Assembly (NCBI GenBank): GCA_934555895.1 | Contig: CAKTFH010000005.1 | Coordinates: 1-64,000 of the forward strand | Length of the DNA stretch: 64,000 nucleotides | Direction: 5' to 3' | Origin: an uncultured Muribaculaceae bacterium | Lineage (GTDB): Bacteria; Bacteroidota; Bacteroidia; Bacteroidales; Muribaculaceae | Shown here: piece by piece, positions 16,699 through 25,279 of the stretch | How the letters are laid out: each line of letters opens with the position of its first letter | Numbering within the stretch: the first letter of the stretch is position 1 | Notes under the pieces: generated by a model | Told to the model about the DNA's origin: nothing | What the model saw: only the letters and a program-made list of their open reading frames with translations | Databases searched by the model: none | Position numbers and translations under genes: made by a program

Positions 16699-18543
16699 TC
16701 ACTCCACGGTCACCGATTTGGCAAGATTACGGGGCATATCCACATTGCAGCCTTTTTTAATGGCCACGTGATAAGCAAGAAGTTGCAGAGGCACCGACAC
16801 AATGACAGGCGACACACACTCAGGCACTTTAGGTATCTCAAGTATGTGGTCGGCGATCTCGGCAATGGTCACATCGCCTTTGGTTACGACGGCGATTACC
16901 GAACCACCGCGCGCCTTGACCTGCTGGATGTTCGAAATGATTTTCTCATGAAGCTCGTCGTTGGGAGCTATCACCACAGTGGGAAGTTCATGGTCGATAA
17001 GGGCTATGGGCCCGTGTTTCATCTCTGCGGCAGGATAACCTTCAGCGTGGATATAGCTGATTTCCTTGAGTTTTAGCGCGCCCTCGAGTGCGCTAGGGAA
17101 ATTATATCCGCGGCCAAGATATAGGAAATTGTGCACATAGGTGTATGTCGACGACAGTTGCTCAATCTTGTCGTTGAGTTTGAGTGTCTGCTTGATGAGC
17201 GAAGGCAGCGAGCGGAGGGCCTGAGTGACCTCAGCACATGTGGCGCGGTCGATGGTGCCGCGCAGAGTGCCGATGGCGAGAGCTAACATGGTGAGCACGG
17301 TCACCTGACCGGTGAATGCCTTGGTGGATGCGACACCGATCTCCGGACCTACATGGATATATGTACCTGAGTCAGTGGCACGGGCTATCGACGAGCCCAC
17401 CACATTGCAAATACCGTAGACAAACGCCCCGCACTTGCGGGCCATCTCCACGGCCGCCAGAGTGTCGGCAGTCTCTCCCGATTGCGATATCGCTATCACT
17501 ATATCGTCGGAATTAAGGATGGGGTTGCTGTAGCGGAACTCGCTGGCATATTCAACCTCCACCGGGATACGGGCTATCTCCTGAATCAGACGCTTGCCTA
17601 TAAGGCCGGCGTGCCATGATGTGCCGCATGCCACAATCACCATACGGCGCGCGTTGAGGAAATGCTCTTTGTGCTCATTCACACCAGAAAGGGTCACCTG
17701 AGCGCCGTCGGCCCATATGCGGCCGCGGATACAGTCGTGGATGGTGCGTGGCTGCTCGAAAATCTCCTTGAGCATAAAGTGGGGATAGCCGCCTTTCTCG
17801 AGTTGCGACACCGACATGCGAAGAGTCTTTATGTCGATTTTGGCCGGCTCATTGTCGGTGTCAAGTATCTGAAGCGGTTCCCCGCGACGGATAACTGCGA
17901 TTTCATCATCGTTGAGATACACCACCTTGTCGGTGTATTCAATGATAGGTGTGGCATCCGATGCCAGGAAAGTCTCGCCGTCGCCCACGCCGATTACAAG
18001 CGGCGAACTCTTGCGGGCTCCGACGAGCAGGTCGGGTTCTTCGGTATCGACCACGGCTATGGCATAGGCACCGACAACTTCTTTCAATGCGCCACGAACG
18101 GCATCGACCAGCGAGCACTGGTTTTTCACCTTAACATATTCTATGAGCTTCACCAGCACTTCAGTGTCGGTTTCGCTAGCGAATGTGCATCCTTCAAGTT
18201 CCAGAGCCTCTTTAAGCACATGGTAGTTCTCGATAGTGCCGTTGTGCACCAGAGCGATAGAGCCACTGGTGCTCACATGGGGGTGAGCGTTCACATCGTT
18301 GGGTTCTCCATGAGTGGCCCAGCGTGTATGGGCTATTCCGCAATGTCCGTCCAGGTTTTTCGACTGACAGAAACTCTCAAGGTCAGAAACTTTGCCGCGT
18401 GTTTTGTAAACATTCAATTTGCAGTCGGGGGTGAGAAGAGCCACGCCTGCTGAATCATAACCACGATATTCAAGACGATGAAGACCTTTAATCAGAATGT
18501 CAAAGGCAGGTTTTTCTCCGATATAACCTACAATACCACACAT
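16699..18543 (-). CDS. glmS: Glutamine-fructose-6-phosphate aminotransferase
   Basis: 614 residues from the ATG at 18543. This start is fixed by chemistry: the Cys after Met in 'MCGIVGYIG' is the glutaminase nucleophile and must be N-terminal after Met removal. An upstream TTG would bury it. The glutaminase half ('LEYRGYDSAGV', 'HTRWATHGEPNDVNAHPH') is followed by two SIS domains ('ACGTSWHAGLIGKRLI', 'ISQSGETADTLAA', 'GRGYNFPSALEGALKLKE') and the conserved end 'DMPRNLAKSVTVE'. The enzyme makes glucosamine-6-phosphate for peptidoglycan and LPS. It heads an operon with two chrA halves and folC. The leader carries a possible attenuator and the upstream region a shared palindrome. Confidence 0.97.
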   Translation of the reverse strand: MCGIVGYIGEKPAFDILIKGLHRLEYRGYDSAGVALLTPDCKLNVYKTRGKVSDLESFCQSKNLDGHCGIAHTRWATHGEPNDVNAHPHVSTSGSIALVHNGTIENYHVLKEALELEGCTFASETDTEVLVKLIEYVKVKNQCSLVDAVRGALKEVVGAYAIAVVDTEEPDLLVGARKSSPLVIGVGDGETFLASDATPIIEYTDKVVYLNDDEIAVIRRGEPLQILDTDNEPAKIDIKTLRMSVSQLEKGGYPHFMLKEIFEQPRTIHDCIRGRIWADGAQVTLSGVNEHKEHFLNARRMVIVACGTSWHAGLIGKRLIQEIARIPVEVEYASEFRYSNPILNSDDIVIAISQSGETADTLAAVEMARKCGAFVYGICNVVGSSIARATDSGTYIHVGPEIGVASTKAFTGQVTVLTMLALAIGTLRGTIDRATCAEVTQALRSLPSLIKQTLKLNDKIEQLSSTYTYVHNFLYLGRGYNFPSALEGALKLKEISYIHAEGYPAAEMKHGPIALIDHELPTVVIAPNDELHEKIISNIQQVKARGGSVIAVVTKGDVTIAEIADHILEIPKVPECVSPVIVSVPLQLLAYHVAIKKGCNVDMPRNLAKSVTVE

Positions 18544-18555
18544 ATGTTTATGTCC

Positions 18556-18598
18556 AAAAAATAATAACATCGGCCGGTCTGCTATTATGTCAGCCGGC
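18556..18598 (-). promoter_or_regulatory. Possible attenuator in the glmS leader
   Basis: On the minus strand two hairpins exclude each other. The first is GCCGG-CTG ... CAG-a-CCGGC (18573-18598). The second pairs ATAATA inside the first loop with TATTAT, which leads straight into TTTTTT (18556-18561). Such overlap is typical of attenuation switches, but both stems are short and the call is tentative. It is not a glmS ribozyme: no such core is seen. Confidence 0.3.
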
Positions 18599-18689
18599 TA
18601 ATTATTGATAAAAATGTCTGTCTCAAAGAAATCCTCACACTTACCGGCAGCACTTTTTCCGCCATATAAGTGGTGCGCATTTTTCGCTG

Positions 18690-18697
18690 CAAAATTA
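18690..18697 (-). promoter_or_regulatory. -7 promoter element of glmS
   Basis: On the minus strand TAATTTTG matches TAnnTTTG. It would give a leader of about 140 bases. Confidence 0.55.
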
Positions 18698-18716
18698 GAA
18701 AAAAATCAAAAACGAT

Positions 18717-18730
18717 ATGTTATATAACAT
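18717..18730. promoter_or_regulatory. 14-bp palindrome ATGTTATATAACAT upstream of glmS
   Basis: A perfect palindrome about 20 bases upstream of the glmS -7 box, at the position of the -33 region. The same 14 bases (16 with the preceding AT) recur at 22355-22368 in front of the small HTH gene. Two copies of such a sequence in 64 kb are not expected by chance, so a dimeric regulator's operator is likely. Confidence 0.55.
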
Positions 18731-18804
18731 AATTTTTTATTCTCGACAGACGAATTTTTTCACCGCACACACGCCAGTTGCCTCACAGCGCCTCGCAGTG
18801 CATT

Positions 18805-19590
18805 TCAACCTTTATTTCTGATGCCATGCTCCACAGTCGTGACTCCGCAATCGCGAGCATGCTCCATAACCGCTATGTTGTGAGGGTCGGCACTGCGGTC
18901 GTTTTCAGGATGATAGAGGTGATATTCCACGGCGCCAAACTTCACGAATCCCTTTTTCAAGCCTTGGTTGATAAGGCGGTACGACAGCTCGGAATCTTCT
19001 CTTCCCCAGCCATTTATATCCTCATTATATCCATTCACTGTCAATAGGTCGTAGCGCCAGAAAGCCATATTGCATCCGCGCACATAGCCACCGTTCGACG
19101 ATTTATAGTTTCTCATCAGATGCATAAGCCATGGGGCGCGTTTGCCGTTCATGGCACTGCGTTCGGGAGCGTTAGCCGGAAGCACTACGTTTTTCCCCTG
19201 AATGATACGACTGGTTGTCTCGGGCGAAAGAAGCACACGACTTCCAGAGAAGAACCATCCCTTTCGTGCCATTGCCACATGGTCGGCTATGAATGACGGA
19301 TGAAGCAGGATGTCACCATCAATTTGAATAATGTACTCCCCTTCCGCCGCTGCGATAGCTTTATTGCGGATGGCGGCCAAACGGAAACCTTCGTCAGGAT
19401 GCCATATATGCTTAAGAGGCACAAACATCTCTGCCGCCATTTCCTCTATCAGTTCACGTGTACGTTCATCCGAACCGTCGTCGGCTACCAGCACTTCATG
19501 TGGAAGCAGGCGCTGGTTCATCACGCTTTTAAGCGTAAGATATAGATACTCGGGATTATTATAAGTGGATATGATAAGAGATGTCTTCAT
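18805..19590 (-). CDS. Family 2 glycosyltransferase
   Basis: 261 residues, GT-A fold. The nucleotide-binding start is 'SLIISTYNNPEYLYLTLKSV', the metal-binding DGD is at 91-93 in 'IQIDGDILLHPSF', and the C-terminal 'NGGYVRGCNMAFWR' and 'GWGREDSELSYRL' form the acceptor part seen in chondroitin-polymerase-like transferases. It should transfer a sugar from UDP- or dTDP-activated donors onto a cell-surface glycan; donor and acceptor are not predictable. It follows another GT2 gene by 22 bases on the same strand. No polysaccharide cluster surrounds the pair. Confidence 0.9.
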   Translation of the reverse strand: MKTSLIISTYNNPEYLYLTLKSVMNQRLLPHEVLVADDGSDERTRELIEEMAAEMFVPLKHIWHPDEGFRLAAIRNKAIAAAEGEYIIQIDGDILLHPSFIADHVAMARKGWFFSGSRVLLSPETTSRIIQGKNVVLPANAPERSAMNGKRAPWLMHLMRNYKSSNGGYVRGCNMAFWRYDLLTVNGYNEDINGWGREDSELSYRLINQGLKKGFVKFGAVEYHLYHPENDRSADPHNIAVMEHARDCGVTTVEHGIRNKG

Positions 19591-19612
19591 TTTTCAAGAA
19601 ATTGTGATATAG

Positions 19613-20644
19613 TCAGTCAAACAGGTTTTTATCTTTCTTCCGGCAACCCGACTGAAACATTTTTTCAAACCGCATTCTGGCTATGAAGCGGCCGAGCGAT
19701 TTCTTCATCATGCGGTAACGCTTCGCAGTTTTGGTGCCAGATATGGCTTCATCGTCGAGACAGGCAGCGAACGGCGCCGACAATTCAAGGATCTGCCCGA
19801 TTGCCTTCATGGCATCGGCTTTGCTGCTGTTGCGAGCAACACTTTTCGCGGCTCCGACAGCGCTTTCAATCACCTTAGCCTGCAACTCGTGGTCTGACAC
19901 CAGTCCCGGATGATATGAGGCATAATATAACGAACGGTCTATATCGGCCTTAAGCTTGTCGAGACGCGGTTTCACATTCCGGTTATTAACGATGCTTCCG
20001 CGCCGCATGCGATAATGATAGAGCGGCTCATGCACCACAGCAAGCTTCTTGATGCCGTCAACCCAATGATGCATCACGGATGTATCTTCATATTCCCTGC
20101 CGTCAGGACAATAGGATGTGGTGAGTTCGCGCAGGTAAAGTTTGTCCCATAGATAGCTTTCAAGCTCCTTGTTACGGAACAGTTTTATCATAGCCTCATC
20201 ATGACCCATCACATCAACTCCTGGAAGTGAACGATTGCGACGCCCGAAAGTACGCCACTCATAATTGAAATCACACATGGCTATCTGGGCGCTGGTGTTT
20301 TCCGCAGCGGCATGCAGTTTCTCGAGCATGCTGTCGGCAATCCAGTCGTCGCTGTCGACAAAAGCCACATATTTACCTCTTGCCAATTTTAAAGCCAAAT
20401 TGCGTGCCACCGACACCCCGCCGTTGGACTGATGCACCACTTTCACCCTACGGTCCTTTGCGGCATAACTGTCGCATATAGCCCCGCATCCGTCGGGCGA
20501 ACCATCGTCGACAAGAATCAGTTCAAAATCGTCATATGTCTGTGCAAGCACCGAATCGACGGCCTGACACAGATATTTCTCGACATTGTACACCGGCATT
20601 ATTACTGATATTTCCGGTATCTTGTCAAGTTCGATTGCTTCCAT
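19613..20644 (-). CDS. Family 2 glycosyltransferase
   Basis: 343 residues. The GT-A domain covers the first half: 'ISVIMPVYNVEKYL', 'LILVDDGSPDGCGAICD', and DSDD at 97-100 in 'YVAFVDSDDW'. 'ELESYLWDKLYLRE' and 'YEDTSVMHHW' follow, the usual pattern of EpsJ/WaaE-like transferases in capsule or LPS synthesis. The C-terminal 100 residues are helical and basic, which may help membrane association. The gene follows the universal stress protein gene by 39 bases and precedes the second GT2 gene by 22. Confidence 0.92.
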   Translation of the reverse strand: MEAIELDKIPEISVIMPVYNVEKYLCQAVDSVLAQTYDDFELILVDDGSPDGCGAICDSYAAKDRRVKVVHQSNGGVSVARNLALKLARGKYVAFVDSDDWIADSMLEKLHAAAENTSAQIAMCDFNYEWRTFGRRNRSLPGVDVMGHDEAMIKLFRNKELESYLWDKLYLRELTTSYCPDGREYEDTSVMHHWVDGIKKLAVVHEPLYHYRMRRGSIVNNRNVKPRLDKLKADIDRSLYYASYHPGLVSDHELQAKVIESAVGAAKSVARNSSKADAMKAIGQILELSAPFAACLDDEAISGTKTAKRYRMMKKSLGRFIARMRFEKMFQSGCRKKDKNLFD

Positions 20645-20683
20645 TATTTGCAGAAGATATTTCTATACATAGCTACGGAGAGC

Positions 20684-21796
20684 TCACACCGGAATCACAA
20701 GCATGGGAATATCTGCGCGGAACAGGATGCGGTGTGCCAGCGACGGATTGAATACTCGGGCAATGGCGCTTTTGCGTTTGTTTGGTATACAGATGAGATC
20801 AAACTCTGTCATGCCCTCACATTTACTCATGCGGGCGGCCACCGCCTGGATATCCTCTCCCGAAAGAGAGAATGAGATGTCGGGATAATGCTCCCGACAA
20901 TAGGTTAGCAGCTTTTCGCCGCTTTGTCGCGATGACGAAAGCGCGAGAAGCCGGCTGCGCTGTGGCACCGGGATAAAGGTAACCTCCAGCTCTAATCCGC
21001 GGTAAAAACGATAGAGCGCATCCACCGCCAGCATATCCTCCTGGTCGAGGTTGCAGAAAAATGCCACACGCTTTACTGAAAGCGAAGCGGTATTCACATT
21101 TTCCGGTATGGTGAGCACCGGCACCCGGCAAGAATCCATCACCTCGGCGGTCACACTGCCTATAAGATCCATCTCCTTCTTACGGGCGGCACGTGTGCCC
21201 ATGACAAGCAGTGGCGGTTTATGTTCGCGGGTATGCTCCACAATCACCTCCTCGGGCAATCCCTCGGCCACGCTTGCCGAAAATTTTACCACGGGCAGAC
21301 TCCCGTCTTTCATTCCCGATTTGACTTTGGAAGTAAATTGTTTCATCAATTCTGTGGCCTCTTCACCAAGCATACGTGTCGCCTCCATATCGGCCAATTC
21401 ATAATCATATGAATCAGACAGCTGCACAATCTCCCGTTTCATAGGCGACATAAAGGCGTAAATAAACTCCATGTCGCACTGCAGTCGTGCCGAGATATCG
21501 GCGGCCTGACTCACCGCATTGAGCGAATTGTCGGTGAAATCGGTAGGCACAAGCACCTTGCCCCGCTGCTTCACATTGTCGGGCACAGCGAAGATGTCGA
21601 AATTCTCCACTATGCGGAGCGCCAGAGGCAGATCGGCCTCCCGGATACGGATGCGCACTCCCGACGAGACCTCAGGCAACGAGAGATTGACATTGTTGAG
21701 CTCAACATATACACCCTCCCGCTCCAAAAGATTTTTCACAGGCAAAGCTTTCTCGTATGTATGGATGGCTAATGTTATAAGTCGGTTGGGAGTCAT
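20684..21796 (-). CDS. Universal stress protein with N-terminal DUF2007-like domain
   Basis: 370 residues in three parts. Residues 1-70 ('RLITLAIHTYEKALPVKNLL' then 'IREADLPLALRIV') look like DUF2007, a small signal-transducing domain. Next comes a UspA domain ('GKVLVPTDFTDNSLNAVSQA', 'PPLLVMGTRAARKKEMDLIG'), then a second, more divergent UspA-like half ending 'RADIPMLVIPV'. The first UspA domain keeps a G-x2-G-like ATP-binding stretch only partly (MGTRAAR...GSVTAEVM). The protein is cytoplasmic and presumably a stress or energy sensor. It leads the two glycosyltransferase genes. Confidence 0.85.
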   Translation of the reverse strand: MTPNRLITLAIHTYEKALPVKNLLEREGVYVELNNVNLSLPEVSSGVRIRIREADLPLALRIVENFDIFAVPDNVKQRGKVLVPTDFTDNSLNAVSQAADISARLQCDMEFIYAFMSPMKREIVQLSDSYDYELADMEATRMLGEEATELMKQFTSKVKSGMKDGSLPVVKFSASVAEGLPEEVIVEHTREHKPPLLVMGTRAARKKEMDLIGSVTAEVMDSCRVPVLTIPENVNTASLSVKRVAFFCNLDQEDMLAVDALYRFYRGLELEVTFIPVPQRSRLLALSSSRQSGEKLLTYCREHYPDISFSLSGEDIQAVAARMSKCEGMTEFDLICIPNKRKSAIARVFNPSLAHRILFRADIPMLVIPV

Positions 21797-21833
21797 TTGA
21801 TTATGCCGTGATGCCGGTCACCGAGACCGCAGT

Positions 21834-21891
21834 GACAAAAACAAACCGCACCCCCGGCGGCAATATTAGGCTGAAGCCGAAGGGCGCGGTT
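21834..21891 (-). terminator. Intrinsic terminator of the small HTH gene
   Basis: Read on the minus strand, AACCGCGCCC pairs with GGGTGCGGTT across an intervening loop that itself contains complementary bases, and is followed by TTGTTTTTG. It lies 30 bases after the stop at 21921. Confidence 0.75.
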
Positions 21892-21920
21892 ATGAAATCT
21901 TATACTGATTAGTGGGAGAG

Positions 21921-22187
21921 TTATTTTTCTTTCTTGGCTTCTTCCTCTTCGAGTATGGATAATGCCATATCGTATATTGTGGTATCGTCAAGCACAACTA
22001 TGCCGCCGTCGGGCCCCGGCTCTATATGAAGACCGCAATTTTTGCCGAACTCATAGTTCGATCCGCCGAAATAATTGCGCACTGTCTGCACGGTTACGTT
22101 GAGCTTGTCGGCTATACGCGCTGTGGAGCCATCGGGAAGGCTGTCCTTAAGCCTACGCAGATCGTTGAAAGTGATAGTCTTTGTCAT
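21921..22187 (-). CDS. Small helix-turn-helix DNA-binding protein
   Basis: 88 residues. The first 45 ('LRRLKDSLPDGSTARIADKL' and 'VTVQTVRNYFGG') form a helix-turn-helix in which 'STARIADKLNVTVQTVRNYF' reads as the two helices. The rest holds a short strand-rich part ('GLHIEPGPDGGIVVLDDTTI') and an acidic-basic helical tail. I recognise it as a conserved Bacteroidales type without a known regulon. It is a single-gene unit, with its own promoter and terminator. A perfect palindrome between its -33 and -7 positions could be its own operator (autoregulation), and the same site lies upstream of glmS. Confidence 0.7.
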   Translation of the reverse strand: MTKTITFNDLRRLKDSLPDGSTARIADKLNVTVQTVRNYFGGSNYEFGKNCGLHIEPGPDGGIVVLDDTTIYDMALSILEEEEAKKEK

Positions 22188-22340
22188 GATCTTATATTTT
22201 TGGTGAGGGTTAATAATTCCGTTTATTACCGTGTTTCCCCCTTGTCATGCCTTCCTTGCCCGGAGAGCTGCAGCGACGGCGCCGACATGAAAGAGTTGCC
22301 TACGTTTGACTTCAAATTTAAATAATAACTTTCGCCTTTA

Positions 22341-22368
22341 CAAATCTAAATTATATGTTATATAACAT
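22341..22368 (-). promoter_or_regulatory. Promoter of the HTH gene with palindromic operator
   Basis: On the minus strand TAGATTTG (22341-22348) matches the -7 consensus. Immediately upstream, ATGTTATATAACAT (22355-22368) fills the spacer between -7 and -33, where a bound protein would block RNA polymerase. It is identical to the palindrome at 18717-18730. Confidence 0.6.
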
Positions 22369-22459
22369 GTTTCGCGACTCTGTTTTATAATCTCTGATAT
22401 GTCAAACAATTATACAGCAACATTTCATTTGATATTTTTTGAAAGGAACCATCCTAAGG

Positions 22460-23326
22460 TCAGATGCGCTCCACTTCAGAAGCCTTTATCCAGGCTCTTT
22501 CGCCACGGCCGACCTTCACTTCATACCATTTCCCTTCACCCTGGGCGGCTATGGAGTCGACAATCTCCACTTTCGTGCCTTCATGGAGCAAGAATGCCTC
22601 TTCCGCTTGCGTACGGGCCTCGCGAGGAGTTGTCGAGAGTTGAGCCGCAGGCACAAGTACTACTGCCCAGCGATCGGTCTCCATTCGGTTGGCGGCGGCG
22701 AATGCCACTATCATAGCTCCGGCGCATAGCAGAAACGCAACTATGCCTCCGAAGAAACTGATTTTCCTTACCACTACCACAGAAGAGAAAAGATAGGCGG
22801 CCGCTCCGCCGAGGAAAAGTGCGAACAGCACAACTGCAATCCATGCCCATGTGTTGGCATGAAATAGATTGACAATTCCATCACCTACAGTATCCATTAT
22901 CGACCCGCTGTCGATCTGTTTGTCGGTTATCTTGGTCTTTACGAAATCAAGATTGGTGCGAGCGTCGCTGTTAGTCGGGTCGAGTTTGAGCGCGCGCTCA
23001 TAGTTCACCACTGCCATGCCGAGATTTCCCTGACGGTAGTAGGCATTGCCGAGATTGTAAAACAGAGTTGAGGATGTGCCTGATGCACCCATCGACTCAA
23101 GATACAGGCGCTCGGCTTCCTTAAAGTTATCGGCGGAATAAGCCGAATCAGCCTTCTGGGCAAGTTCCTCGCCTGACATAGAAGCTACGGAAGATGAGGC
23201 AACCTGCTGAGTTTCGGCCTGAGCAGTGGCGGAATGTTTCTGAGTAGTAATTATGCTGTCGTTCTGAGCCCTGCATATCATTGCAGTCAATGCAAGGCAA
23301 AGTGTCGCTAATATATGTTTCATCAT
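22460..23326 (-). CDS. batE: BatE: TPR and SH3-like protein of the aerotolerance operon
   Basis: 288 residues: signal peptide, two to three TPR motifs ('SAYSADNFKEAERLYLES', 'FYNLGNAYYRQGNLGMAVV'), two membrane helices ('WAWIAVVLFALFLGGAAAYL' and 'ISFFGGIVAFLLCAGAMIV') and a C-terminal SH3-like segment ('LHEGTKVEIVDSIA...GKWYEVKV'). BatE belongs to the membrane-associated Bat complex first linked to aerotolerance in Bacteroides. It is the last gene of the moxR-bat operon, 12 bases behind batD. No convincing terminator follows. Confidence 0.85.
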   Translation of the reverse strand: MMKHILATLCLALTAMICRAQNDSIITTQKHSATAQAETQQVASSSVASMSGEELAQKADSAYSADNFKEAERLYLESMGASGTSSTLFYNLGNAYYRQGNLGMAVVNYERALKLDPTNSDARTNLDFVKTKITDKQIDSGSIMDTVGDGIVNLFHANTWAWIAVVLFALFLGGAAAYLFSSVVVVRKISFFGGIVAFLLCAGAMIVAFAAANRMETDRWAVVLVPAAQLSTTPREARTQAEEAFLLHEGTKVEIVDSIAAQGEGKWYEVKVGRGERAWIKASEVERI

Positions 23327-23338
23327 GTTTCGCTGAGA

Positions 23339-25186
23339 TCAATGTTTGGCAATTTTGCTCTTCTCCATCGCATTGATGGTTTCCGTGGCTTCGTTGTAAA
23401 GGGCTTCCACCGATGAGTCGAGCGATGAATCGGGGGTGTAGCGGGCCATCTCACAATCGTCGAGTATATGGATGATACGCTCGATAAGGGCTTCGCTGAC
23501 GCCTCTCTGACTCAAGGTGTCCACAATATTCTGACGACTGAGCTGCGAGGCGGGGATATTGAGCTTGTCGCTCAAGTAGCCCCACATAGCTTTAAGCATC
23601 TCCTCATAGAACTCATCGCTCTTATGGCTGCGCATGAACGCCTCGGCCGACTTCAGACGCTTGCGGGCGACCTTGTTGGCACGTGAGGTACGCCTTCCCA
23701 CCACATCGGCTGCCATACGGGCACGCTGACGAAGCACTGCCACAACTACTATGAGTGCAAGCAACAGCAGTCCCATCACACCCCAGTACCACCAGAAGCG
23801 TATCACCGGTGTGTGATCGGCAGACAGATTCTTGTCGCCGAGCTTTATGTGGAGTATGTCGAGGTTTTTGGCTTCGATGTCGCGTTGCTCGCCAGTAACG
23901 GAAGTCGTTGTGCCGGAACCTTTTGCGACACGGAGGTTGAACCCCTCGGCTGTAATTGTCTCGTACTTCTGCTTTGAAGGGTCGAAATAGCTGAACTCTA
24001 CAGGAGGTATTTTGAAATCTCCCACACTCTGAGGCACGATTGTATATTCGGCCGTCACAGTGCCCGTCATATCAGCTCCCGACACACGTGTATTGCTGTC
24101 AGTTTTAGGTGTATACTGCTCGAATTCGTTGGGAATAACCGGCTTTGGCTCTTTCACAAATTTTATGTTGCCGGTACCGGTGATGATATAACGCAGAGCC
24201 GCAGCCTCGCCTGTGCGCAGTTCGGTGCTGCTCATCTGACTTTCGAAGTTGAAGCGGCCCACAGCTCCTGTGAAACTTGCCGGAGCAGGTTCGGGAAGGG
24301 GCTTGATGTCAACAGTCTGGGTGAAGGGCTTGAGTTGCACCGATTTCTCGACAGGGCGCGCCGAGATGAAGAAACCGTTCGACACACGTTCGAGCTGTAC
24401 CACACTCAAGTCATATTTACCGGAATTGATGGTCAGCTTGCCTGGTTTCTGAGGATATATGATACACTTTTTTAGCACGGCAGTGATGTAATTCTGACCG
24501 TTGTAGTGCTCCACAGCATTGAGCGATGCCTGCGTGTCAAGTTCCTCTATAAGGAATCCGTCGTAGGTAGGGGGCGAGGTAACCATGAATGAATTGATAC
24601 GCTCAAACTTGGTATATAGTTTAAGCGTGCACTCAATGGCTTCTCCTTCATAAGCATGATTCTTATTGAGAATCACACGCACGAATATATCATTTTTGCC
24701 AATTTTGGCATTGTCCTGACTTGAAGGGTCGTCGATGGTAGCGCCGGGATACATGCCTCCGTAGCCGCCTCCGCCCTGCTGGCTCGGCTTTGCGTTGCGG
24801 TCGGGCGGAAGCACCTTGAACTGGGCCGGCTTTGTCTGCAGTTTCTTACCGTCAACTGTGATAGATGCAGCCGGAATTGTGAAAGTACCCTCTTTTTCGG
24901 CACGGTAAGTGAAAGTATAGTCGATAGTACGGCTTGAACTCTGATGGCCGTTGATTATCTCCATCGACTGCATGGTGCTGATGCCCGGACGGGGGCTCAG
25001 GAGCTTACATCCCTGCACTGCCGGAGCATCGAGCCCGCTACCGTCGCCGTTGGTAAGGCGGAATGTCACGTAAAATGACTGGCCTGCAATCACATTTCTC
25101 GGAGGGATGACCTGAAACGAGGTCTGCCCCATCGCACCGAGAATCGTGAATAATAATATGCAGAATGTCGCTAACAGCTTTCTCAT
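23339..25186 (-). CDS. batD: BatD: large periplasmic protein of the aerotolerance operon
   Basis: 615 residues from the ATG at 25186. It has a signal peptide (MRKLLATFCILLFTILGAMG), several immunoglobulin-like segments typical of BatD ('PPRNVIAGQSFYVTFRLTNG', 'YTFTYRAEKEGTFTIPAASI', 'EFSYFDPSKQKYETITAEGF'), a membrane helix near residues 465-490 ('GVMGLLLLALIVVVAVL') and a cytoplasmic helical tail. A Gly-rich linker ('QQGGGGYGGMYPGA') lies near residue 140. It is thought to be a scaffold for BatA and BatB. It sits between batC and batE. Confidence 0.92.
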   Translation of the reverse strand: MRKLLATFCILLFTILGAMGQTSFQVIPPRNVIAGQSFYVTFRLTNGDGSGLDAPAVQGCKLLSPRPGISTMQSMEIINGHQSSSRTIDYTFTYRAEKEGTFTIPAASITVDGKKLQTKPAQFKVLPPDRNAKPSQQGGGGYGGMYPGATIDDPSSQDNAKIGKNDIFVRVILNKNHAYEGEAIECTLKLYTKFERINSFMVTSPPTYDGFLIEELDTQASLNAVEHYNGQNYITAVLKKCIIYPQKPGKLTINSGKYDLSVVQLERVSNGFFISARPVEKSVQLKPFTQTVDIKPLPEPAPASFTGAVGRFNFESQMSSTELRTGEAAALRYIITGTGNIKFVKEPKPVIPNEFEQYTPKTDSNTRVSGADMTGTVTAEYTIVPQSVGDFKIPPVEFSYFDPSKQKYETITAEGFNLRVAKGSGTTTSVTGEQRDIEAKNLDILHIKLGDKNLSADHTPVIRFWWYWGVMGLLLLALIVVVAVLRQRARMAADVVGRRTSRANKVARKRLKSAEAFMRSHKSDEFYEEMLKAMWGYLSDKLNIPASQLSRQNIVDTLSQRGVSEALIERIIHILDDCEMARYTPDSSLDSSVEALYNEATETINAMEKSKIAKH

Positions 25187-25279
25187 AAACAACTGTTTCT
25201 ATAAATTGCACTTCAATAAGGGAAGAATAGCAAACTTACCGGACACCGCTCTGAAAGCAGCTTCAGCTAATGTCCTGCT

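Noticed and set aside
17662..18453. A 263-codon plus-strand frame opposite glmS
   Set aside because: Antisense shadow of the glutaminase half of GlmS, with no recognisable protein.
18544..18690. glmS ribozyme in the leader
   Set aside because: No ribozyme core or cleavage-site context is visible, and the class is not expected in this phylum.
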